Below, one piece after another: positions 45,282 through 55,100 of a DNA stretch of 64,000 nt. Source of the DNA: Cladorhizidae sp. MBARI D1340-BT2 (Eukaryota; Porifera; Demospongiae; Poecilosclerida; Cladorhizidae). The DNA is taken from positions 26,794,832-26,858,831 of the forward strand of contig JAQNBH010000010.1 in the NCBI GenBank assembly GCA_028752905.1, written 5' to 3'. Both the position numbers and the translations under genes were made by a program. The notes under the pieces were generated by a model. That model was not told where the DNA came from. It saw only the letters and a list, made by a program, of their open reading frames with translations, and searched no databases. Each line of letters begins with the position of its first letter. Within the stretch, counting starts at the first letter, position 1.

Positions 45282-45770
45282 TTAGAGGTCCAATTCCTCA
45301 TTTAATGGGTTCAGAATATTTTCTCTGGAGATGTCCATGAGAGCTAAACCACAGAGCCTTTCTTCCGTCATGGTTGATCTACTCCAACTCTTTAGTTGAC
45401 GCATGGCTGAAAATGACCGTTCACATGGAACAGAACCAACTGGTAAGGTTAAAATGAGTTTGAGAATAAAATGAATATTTGGAAAGAATTCCCATTCAGC
45501 CAATTTAAGGGCATCCAAAAGTGTCAAATTTTTAATTTCTTTTTGGGTCATCTCACAACATTTTGCTCTCCACATTTCTAGCTCGGATGTAAAAGCATCC
45601 GACATTAGGCATGTCAGACCCATAAAAGCTTTTGACTGACTCTACGTCTTGGCTTGTGATATCTGAAACTTTACAAGGGAGTAATTTGTGTCCAAGAAAC
45701 ATTGACTCAGTTGAATCTGGAAAGCGCTGTGAAAATTCAGCAATACAATGATCAAGAAAAGGGTTAGTGC
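45282..45770 (-). pseudogene. hAT transposase C-terminal fragment (ZMYM-type)
   Basis: The minus-strand frame 45282-45623 has FPNIHFILKLILTLPVGSVP, then CERSFSAMRQLKSWSRSTM and RLCGLALMDISR, the hAT dimerisation motif of the ZMYM/TTF group. The frame can be followed upstream to about 45770 without domains. It is a solo C-terminal piece from an element different from hAT-A and hAT-B. Confidence 0.8.
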
Positions 45771-45888
45771 TGGGATTAGTCAGTTTCGAGTCTTCGTTCT
45801 GGTGGTCTGCCTTGCTCCCTCCAAGAATAGTATACAGGGTGGTTCTTATTTTGGTCTGGTGCCGGAGTTATATCCGTTTTGCTTGTGT

Positions 45889-46036
45889 TGTCACTCTGTT
45901 TGGCTATGCAACACATGGTGTAACCCTGGTGGGCCATGAGGCAGCACATGGTGTCACTTTGGTGGGCCATGTAGCATATGGTGTCCCTCTGGTCGGGCAT
46001 GTAGCACATAGTGTCCCTCTGGTGGGTCATCTAGCA
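45889..46036. repeat. family A minisatellite, array 4 (about 5 degenerate copies)
   Basis: GTGTCAC(T)TTGGTGGGCCATG-AGCA units of 30-32 bp. Sixth locus of this repeat in the window. Confidence 0.85.
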
Positions 46037-46096
46037 ACAAAACCCAAAGGGAAGCCCAATAGTCTATGCTTGGCTGTTTTGGAAAGTCCTGCTTGA

Positions 46097-46610
46097 AAAA
46101 ATAATGTGGAAGTATTGTGTTTTTGAGGGAGAGTTTTGTATGAGGAAGATGCATGATAAAAGAGAGATTTATCCGGGGTGGCCTTAGAATTGTGTATTGT
46201 GAGCAAACTTCACTCATTGGTTGCTTACAACTATATTCCAGTAACTCTATTGCAGTATACTCTTCAAGGATAAGTGAACTCTGTTCAGTTGCAACAGGTA
46301 AGAACAAACAATACAGTGTACAATACTTGGCCAGGCTGTTGTTATGCATTTCATGGAGGAATGGTGTAGAATCCATGTTCCTTGTTCGAGGCTCGGCTGT
46401 TGTGGGGATTGTATTGTCCATGGGTACTGGTGTGGTCTGGTCTGAGATTTGGTACTTTATGCCTAAGGCCAGCAGGAGGAACAGAAGAGCAGCAAGCACG
46501 GAATAAACGATGGGCTTGGGCATACGAAACCACTTGTTAGATTGTGCCCCTAAAATCACACCAGAATAAAATATAGTTACCACAATGCTTATGAAAAAAT
46601 ACAACCGCAA
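46097..46610 (-). CDS. hypothetical membrane protein (uncertain)
   Basis: Not recognised. The frame entering at 46610 has two hydrophobic stretches: MRLYFFISIVVTIFYSGVIL near the start and IVYSVLAALLFLLLALGI at about residues 34-51, then a polar region of about 110 residues without domains. The downstream end of the frame (45954-46096) runs through array 4 and is unlikely to be coding. It could be one exon of a small membrane protein or chance. Confidence 0.25.
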
Positions 46611-47413
46611 TTAATAATTAAGAATTTTGGTCTAGGCATATAATGAGCACCTTCATTAATATGGTTAGCCAAGCCCACTTATGCTATCAATATTTCTGCA
46701 CTCCATAGGAAATGTATTGTCATTTGTGGACTCCATGAGTACTGCTCCTGCATTAAACAATACATAGGGGCCAGGGCTGGAAAACTCATTAAATTTGCCA
46801 CAATTTTGCACATGTTTTTAAGTAACATGCAAATATCAGGAGTCAAGATAGAAGATGTTATTAGCACTGAGCTGACGTGTGTACTTGCTGCTTCCCTGCT
46901 GTTGCAGCTCCTCTGCACTTCAACCAGCTCTTGAGCTCAACTACAGAAATAGATGAGGCCCAAGCCCAATCACTGCTGCTCTAGCAATATATTTTTGCTT
47001 TTGACAAACCAGTCGACTGCCACCTGGCAGTGAGTCTGAGCTACAAGCTCACAGGTAGTCCAAGTGCTAACAGCGTCCTTGACTTCCACTCTCCATATTT
47101 CCACCATGAACATGACAAGTATACCAGCCAGTTGCAAATCATGTATGAGCCTCCGGCCCTTTAGTTTGGTTAATATGTACAGGATAAATGAGGAGTGGAT
47201 ACATTGAGAAAAACATCTTGAATGACAATACATTCCCAATCGGACATAGAATCATTGACACTGCAAGTGGGCGGGTATAGCAGAAGATCATATCTGATGA
47301 AATACTGCATGACTCCCATTAGCAAGTGCTCTTTCTCTAGTTCATGAAATGTGCTATCCATAATGTATAGCTACGTGACCTGATAATGTGATGTGACTGT
47401 GATGACTAGTGGG
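46611..47413. other. gene-free stretch
   Basis: Two overlapping minus-strand frames (46970-47239, 47170-47361) have no domain support. No repeats or RNA genes recognised. Confidence 0.4.
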
Positions 47414-47567
47414 AGCAGTAACTGTGCACCATCAAGCATTCACACTGTATTGACTAGTGGGAGCAGTAAGTGTGCACCAGCAAGCATTCACACTGTAATG
47501 ACTAGTGGGAGCAGTAAGTGTGCACCAGCAAGTATTCACACTGCAATGACTAGTGGGAGCAGTAAGG
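47414..47567. repeat. family B minisatellite, left remnant (about 3 copies)
   Basis: 48-bp units with GTGCACCAGCAAGCATTCAC and TGACTAGTGGGAGCAGTAAG. It stops inside a unit at GCAGTAAG where the hAT-B element starts; the array resumes at the same unit position at 50710. Confidence 0.95.
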
Positions 47568-50500
47568 CATAGGCAGATCCAGTTGTGGGGGTTGCAACCC
47601 CCCCTTTTGGTTATCAAAGATTATTAATCAGCAACAACAAAGACATACATGTATTGTTAACATTTACACTCTAGCTATTACAGACATGTTAAAATTAACA
47701 CTGACTCTGTTGCAGCTGTTAATTTTTTTAATCAAAGGTCACAGTGGGTTGCATTTAGAGTTAAAAATTTCTGAACAGCTTTAGTGTATGAAAATGTCAA
47801 GAAAAAAGGATTCAAGAGGCTGCTTGAAGCTGACCGCCATGTTAAAAAGGTAACCAGTTAGTCTAGTAACAAATTAGATGCTAGGAATAGTCCAATATAA
47901 CATGACAAAATGTTTTAAACTTAGGTCTGCTGGATCCAATTCTGTGGAAAAGCCACCACCCAAGAAAACATGCCCTGCTGTGTTTACCACAATTGACTCT
48001 GGGCCAGGTAGTAGTCTAAGTGTTAGTTATGCTGCTAGCAATGATCTATCAAGTGATCCAGACACCCCAATCACTTCAAGTGAAGTTCCTACCACAATCA
48101 CTTCAAGTGAAGTTCCAGCCCAAATCACTTCAAGCAGTGAAGCTATTGAATTGGGAGCAATGATCACAGCAGCATGTGGCTCTTTAGATGATTTGAGAAA
48201 ACTAGGGGAAAGTATTGATGATACCCAGAGATTTCAATACCTCACTTCGCACACTGCACCAGTTTTTTCTGATACACTTCACTCCCATCATGTCACTAAG
48301 CAGGGGAAATCCTGGAAAGTATCTTTCCAGCATCACTGGCTTAAAAAGTTTCTATGGTTGTCTTACAGTCAGGTGCTTGAAGGAGGGATTTGTTGCTATT
48401 GTGTCATTTTTCCAGAGCAACCCAATAGGGGAGGTTGCCAAGGGGCTAAACCTGGTTTGCTGGTGCTTTCAGCATACCCAAAACCCTATACCAAGGCCCT
48501 AGGAAAAGATGGCATTCTTATTTGTCATGAGCAGAGCTCTATGCATCGTCATGCTGCAGAACGAGCAGATCTCTTCAGGTGTAATTATTGCAGTCCTGCA
48601 AATAGAGTAGATAGCAGGCTTCTGAAACAACAAGAAAAACATGCAGAGAAAAACAGAGAAATTATTCGCCAGATAGTATACTGTGTCGAGTTTTTAGCTA
48701 AGCAGGGCTTACCTTTTAGAGGTCACAAGGAAGACAAAGTGGATTTTTCAGACTGCTCTATTAATAGGGGGAACTTTGTAGCCACATTGCAACTCCTTGG
48801 AAAAGGTAATGCTACTCTACAAGAGCATCTTCTTTTTTTGCGATAAAAATGCCAAATATACAAGCAAAACTATACAAAATGACATTATTCATGTGTATGC
48901 TTGTAAATTACGTGAAATGTTAACCAGTGAACTTCGGGCAAATAACTTACCTTTTACCATCATAGCAGATGAAGTAACTTACCCTCATGCAAATCAAGAA
49001 ATCCTTTCTGTGTGTGTTCGGTTTGTTGATCTAACAACTCGACAAGAGCCTCACATTAAGGAGTACCTAATCAATCTCATTAACGTTGAGAGAGCAAATG
49101 CCTCTACAATTGCAGAAAAAATCTTGTAATCCATTTCACACCCTTCCATCACTTTAAATGCTCGTAATATTCAGGTCAGGCTTATGATGGAGCAGCTGTG
49201 ATGCCTTCTGCAATAGCTGGTGTCCAAGCAAAGATCAAACAAATTTCTCCTCTGGCTTTGTACACTCATTGCTTTGCTCACTCTCTCAACCTTTCTATTG
49301 CAGCTTCATGCAAGGTCCAAGAAGTGAGGAACCTCATTGGCCTAATTAATGAGTCGTATTTGTTCTTGAACCACAGTCCTAAGAGACAAAGGTTTTTTGA
49401 GCGAGCTTTGGATGTATTATTTGCCAGCATCTCGACATTCTAAGCTTCCTGGTCTTTGTAAGACGCGTTGGGTGGAGCGGCCATACTTGTTTTGAAATAT
49501 TTTTGGAGATGTATGAATGCTTTGTGACCTTTTTGGATGCTATTGTTTCACCCAGTGAGTATCAAAATTTGCTTTTGGAGGACAAAAGCTGGAATTGGGA
49601 CAGAGAAACGAAAGTAAAATCTCAAGGATTGAAGTCTTCACTTTCTTGTTTTCAATCTATTGCTGTATTTATAGTCACAAAAAATATTCTTGATGAAGTG
49701 AAGCCACTGGCTTCAAAATTACAGAAGCAAGACCATGATATTGTTGACGCCTACAAGATGGTAGATTCCAGTATTGAAAATATAAGGACCACCAGAGAAA
49801 CCATTGACGAAATATTCAGCTCCTGGTACAATTCTGAGATCCTTCCACTTGCTGATGCCATTGGTGTTTGTGAATGTGTTCCCAGAAAGACGAGCCTTCA
49901 GCGGAACCATACAAATGTCACAAGTGACAGCCCACAAGAACACTATAAAAGAGCAATTGCCATCCCGCTCTTGGATTCTCTCCTGGGTCAAATGAAGGAC
50001 TGGTTTTCAGAAGATCAGCATCATGCTCATGGCCTGCTCCATCTTGTACCCTCTGTTATAACAAAAAGTACTTTTGCGACAGAATCAGTTGACCAGCGTG
50101 TGATTGAAAGTCTACTTCATTGGGAAAGTGACCTTCCATTTCCAATGTCTCTCGGGAATGAGCTCAGAAGGTGGAATGTTCTCTGGCATAGCAACAAATG
50201 TGAATTTGATTCAGCTGATACAGAAACTCATCTACCAGATAATCTGCTCCTAGCTCTTGGTGCTTGTGATAAGGATTCGTTCCCCAATATTCACTGCCTC
50301 CTAGTAATTGCTTGCACACTACCCATTTCTAGTGCCGAAGCAGAAAGGTCGTTTTCACTTCTGAGAAGAATAAAGACTTATTTGAGGTCTACTATGAGTG
50401 AGGAGCATTTGTCAGATCTTTCTGTTATTGCCATGCACTGTGGGGAACGAATACCTGTAGATGAAGTCTGTCAGGCATTTGTTCAAGCCCATCCAAGGAG

Positions 50501-50709
50501 ACTTTTTCAAGCTTCATTGTTTGCCAACTGATTCATTATTTTTTGTGTGTGTGATTAATTAATGATTATTTTACTGATCTGAATTGTGGGTGCCGGTGCA
50601 TGGCCTGCCATATTTGGGTGTGGTTAAGGGTGTGACCACAATATGTGGGTGTGGTTAAGGGTATGGCCACAACAAACCCCCCTATTAAAAATTGCTGGAT
50701 CTGCCCCTG
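47568..50709 (+). mobile_element. hAT-B-type element, copy 3, nearly full length, inserted in family B array
   Basis: The left end is a mutated TIR (CATAGGCAGATCCAG) and the right end GGATCTGCCCCTG. Flanks share TAAG, consistent with a degraded TAAGTGTG duplication. Transposase frames (plus): 47902-48846 (TTF zinc-finger region: WKVSFQHHWLKKFLWLSYS, GGICCYCVIFPEQPNRGG; then IVYCVEFLAKQGLPFRGH), 48797-49129 (PFTIIADEVTYPHANQEI), 49198-49443 (SAIAGVQAKIKQISPLALYT) and 49503-50531, which ends with HCLLVIACTLPISSAEAERS and FSLLRRIKTYLRSTMSEEHL. Only about three frameshifts or stops separate it from an open frame, so it is much younger than copies 1 and 2. Confidence 0.9.
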
Positions 50710-52140
50710 TAAGTGTGCACCAGCAAGCATTCACACTGTAATGACTAGTGGGGGCAGTAAGTGTGCACCAGCAAGCATTCACACTGTAATGACTAGTGGG
50801 AGCAGCAAGTGTGCACCAGCAAGCATTCACACTGTAATGACTATATAGTGGAAGCAGTAAGTGTGCACCAGCAAGCATTCACACTGTAATGACTAGTGGG
50901 AGCAGTAAGTGTGCACCAGCAAATATTCACACTGTAATGACTAGTGGAAGCAGTAAGTGTGCACCAGCAAGCATTCACACTGTAATGACTAGTGGGAGCA
51001 GTTAGTGTGCGCCAGCAAGCATTCACACTGTAATGACTAGTGGGAGCAGTAAGTGTGCACCAGCAAGCATTCACACTGTAATGACTAGTGGGAGCAGTAT
51101 CAGTGTGCACCAGCAAGCATTCACACTGTAATGACTAGTGGGGGCAGTAAGTGTGCCAGCAATCATTCACACTGTAATGACTAGTGGGGGCAATAAGTGT
51201 GCACCAGCAAGCATTCACACTGTAATGACTAGTGGGAGCAGTAAGTGTGCACCAGCAAGCATTCACACTGTAATGACTAGTGGGAGCAGTAAGTGTGCAC
51301 CAGCAAGCATTCACACTGTAATGACTAGTGGGAGCAGTAAGTGTGCACCAGCAAGCATTCACACTGTAATCACTAGTGGGAGCAGTAAGTGTGCACCAGC
51401 AAGCATTCACACTGTAATGACTAGTGGGAGCAGTAAGGGACCAGCAAGCATTCACACTGTAATGACTAGTGGGAGCAGTAAGTGTGCACCAGCAGGCATT
51501 CACACTGTAATGACTAGTGGGAGCAGTAAGTGTGCCAGCAAGCATTCACACTGTAATGACTAGTGGGAGCAGTAAGTGTGCACCAGCAAGAATTTACACT
51601 GTAATGACTAGTGGGAGCAGTAAGTATTCACCAGCAAGCATTCACACTGTAATGACTAGTGGGAGCAGTAAGTGTGCACCAGCAAGCAATCACACTGTAA
51701 TGACTAGTGGGGGCAGTAAGTGTGCACCAGCAAGCATTCACACTGTAATGACTAGTGGGGGCAGTAAGTGTGCCAGCAAGCATTCACACTGTAATGACTA
51801 GTGGGAGCAGTAAGTGTGCACCAGCAAGCATTCACACTGTAATGACTAGTGGGAGCAGTAAGTGTGCACCAGCAAGCATTCACACTGTAATGACTAGTGG
51901 GAGCAGTAAGTGTGCACCAGCAAGCATTCACACTGTAATGACTAGTGGGAGCAGTAAGTGTGCACCAGCAGGCATTCTTACACTGTAATGACTAGTGGGA
52001 GCAGTAAGTGTGCACCAGCAAGCATTCACACTGTAATGACTAGTGGGAGCAGTAAGTGTGCACCAGCAAGTATTCACACTGTAATGACTAGTGGGAGCAG
52101 TAAGTGTGCCAGCAAGCATTCACACTGTAATGACTAGTGG
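50710..52140. repeat. family B minisatellite, 48-bp unit, about 30 copies
   Basis: The unit includes AGTGTGCACCAGCAAGCATT, CACACTGTAATGACTAGTGG and GAGCAGTA. Some units have a 3-bp loss (GTGCCAGC) and a few other indels. Since 48 is a multiple of three, long false frames appear on both strands. The left end of this array overlaps the predicted last exon of the NLR-type gene. Confidence 0.97.
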
Positions 52141-55100
52141 GAATAGTCTCAACTTTACTTTCTGAGGACACATCCTCCGTACTGGGTCTAGGAGAGGGAG
52201 ACTGTCTTTCTGTTAGAGGCTTTGCACTGTCTCCAGGAGAGGGTTCTGGAAGTTGCTGTTTATTTAAGAAATGCACACAGATTAATAGATAAATTAATTT
52301 TAAATATTAGCATTAACAATAAGTGTCAAATATGAAACATTACTTTATAGGAATAGTGCATATAATAAATATTGGCTGGCCTATATCTATATCTACGCTT
52401 GCTGTTGGTTCCAGCCTTCACTTGTTAAGTGCTGCTAGTGACTACACCTCCTTCTGCCCAAGAGTCAGTGTTTCTCCCACTTCTCAGATAGACTTGTAGA
52501 TGTGATGTCCAGATAAGATACTCTCCAGGCTCTGCTAACAATTCAGTCATTCCTCACTCTTCTGACAGCCAGCAAGGTATGTAGATGCAAAGCTATATAA
52601 GAGATTCATCACCTCTGCATGTGGGCCATGATTTAAGAGCCTACTTTATTGCTGACTGTGCAATAAGTGCCAGGATTCACGCTATGTATATGTACAGGAA
52701 TTCACACAACATGCATGCCTATAGCTATCATGTGATGCTCATATGCCCAGCCATCATGTGATTCTCACATGCACAGCTATCATATAATGCACACACGGCT
52801 ATCAAGTGATGCACCAATACAAAAAAATATTAAGTCTTGAATGCATAATCAATTGATAAGCGACATACCTTATCATACCAAACCAAGTGCTCTGGCTTCA
52901 TGTCCTTAGGTGAGGATTTTTGGGGATTTCCTAGGCAAAGCATCTTTTGAGGAGAGGTCTCTCCTTCCTTGATCACGCACAAGTGCTCTCTCCCATTGTG
53001 AGTCGGACACTCGAAAGAGAATTGGTAGTCCAAGATCGAGCCGTAGTTCATGTTGCCACTGACTTTCTTGAAGGTGGATTCCACTTCTCTCCTAAGATCT
53101 GTGCACACCTTGTGAGGCTGACAGTTGGGCTTTGCCGTTCGGGCTATGCGAATCTCGTAGTATGTCGGTCGAGCAATGAATGTGACCTTATCGTAATCCT
53201 TGCCAAAAAGAAACTGGACACGATTTTTCTTGATACCTTCCTCGATCAACTCGAATGTCCCGCCACCAATGAAGCCAGCTGTGATGGCAGGGAACACTCC
53301 GATGGGCACAAAACCACATTTGTAGCGGATCATAATGGGAAGTAGAGGGTGTGGGTAATCGTCGTCTTCCTGGTTACTATTCAGCTCTTCTTTGCTGGCA
53401 CTTTCAAGCACACAGGGCATGATGTAAGTCTTCCTCCCATCAGTGGCAGTGAAGCTTGCTACAATATGGAGGAACTTGAGCAATGCCAACAGCTTGTCAA
53501 CTGGGATGTGGTCTCCTGAGATATTAGCAGTGATTTTTTCAAGGTCCTCCAAGGAGAATTGCCCAGTTTCTCTGAACTTCTTTGAGGTTGAAGGATGTAC
53601 ACGACCTGACCGCAATGCTCTGAGGATGAGCTCGGTGACGCTGTCATACACTATTTGTGGGTCAATAATGACTAAATCCTCCAACAGAGGAATATCAGGA
53701 AAGTACATCATGATACCAGCATGGTGGTGCAGAAACCACAGGGCTACTTTGGTCTCGTAGTCAGACATTTGAAACTGCTTTGATAACTCCAAGCAGTACT
53801 CCATGGCTGCTGTTTTACCAGCAATCCTACGGAGACACAGACTAAATGCAAGCCAGGATACTGGGATGGACAGCTTCTCAAATTGCTCCTCAATGGCATC
53901 CTCCATTAACTTGCGTATCTTCTTGATCTCTTTCTTACCTCCTTCCATGTTGTCCATGGCAACCACCAGCTGATTAGATTCTGTGGAAGAATATCGAATG
54001 ATTTCCTTTTTGTAAAAATCAGTTGATTCAATCACTTTCTTAATTTTGTGATCGAACTCTTCTATCTCTTTATCGGTGACCTTGTCTTTATGAGTGCCTA
54101 CTATGTAAGCTACTGACTTGGAGGACTTCAGGATGTTGACCATGACAGAGTCAGTGGCCTTCTCAGTCTTGTCAAGAGTAATGCAAGTGGAGGTGCTGGA
54201 GCAAGAGATGCTAGACAGTGCAGAGAGAAGCATCTCTTCCATAGAGTAGGTTGACGGTGATGCTGCAGTGGACTCACCTGATTGACTGCGGAAAGAGACA
54301 GTGTATTTTTTGTGGAGATCGCATTGAAGATTAACAAACAACAAATAGAGCCCGGGTCCAGCAGTAAGAGCTGGCAACATGTCCATCAGCTCAGGCTGGC
54401 CCCCCGTGTCTTCCATCCTTAGGTGTGCTTTCAAGGAACCCTTGAGAGCTTTCAAATGCTCCATTTTCAAGGCTTCTCTGAACATGGCTACCACTTCTGG
54501 ATTCTCCTTATGTTTTGTGGATGTCGGAGGAGTTACTAATGAAGGAGCAGAAGTAGGAGTGCTCAGAGGAGCTAATGATGAAGGAGCAGAAGTAGGAATC
54601 CCCAGAGGAGCTACTGATGAAGGAGCAGAAGTAGGAGTCCCCAGAGGAGCTACTGATGAAGGAGCAGAAGTAGGAGTCCCCAGAGGAGCTACTGATGAAG
54701 GGGCAGAAGTAGGAGTCCCCAGAGGAGTTACTGATGAAGGAGCAGAAGTAGGAGTCCCCAGAGGAGCTACTGATGAAGGAGCAGAAGTAGGAGTTCCCAG
54801 AGGAGCTACTGATGAAGGAGCAGAAGTAGGAGTTCCCAGAGGAGCTACTGATGAAGGAGCAGAAGTCGGAGTCCCCAGAGGAGCTACTGATGAAGTAGCA
54901 GAAGTACGAGTCCCCAGAGGAGCTACTGATGAAGGAGCAGAAGTACGAGTGCTCTCCTTTGGAGTGGCAACATGTTGATGTGACTGAAATGGAGGAACTG
55001 GAGACTGTGATACCCTACTCCCATCCCCTGTCGTCTCAGGGTGGCTGGATGAAGTAGACCCTGTTTCTATGGCATCAGCAGGCGTTGGCTTTGTCTTGAT

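Noticed and set aside
47878..50531. hAT frames as a domesticated host gene
   Set aside because: The frames lie between TIRs inside a satellite array and contain frameshifts, so they fit an ordinary transposon copy.
50624..52119. Frames of repeated CAPASIHTVMTSGSSK and SHYSVNACWCTLTAPT in family B
   Set aside because: A 48-bp period gives open frames automatically. Only the short leftmost part is considered, because of the splice-phase match with the NLR-type gene.
50710..52140. CRISPR-like direct repeats
   Set aside because: Units abut without unique spacers and the DNA is animal; it is a minisatellite.
54379..54978. Plus-strand frame with repeated GVPRGATDEGAEV
   Set aside because: Antisense shadow of the 39-bp coding repeat in the ROC-COR exon.
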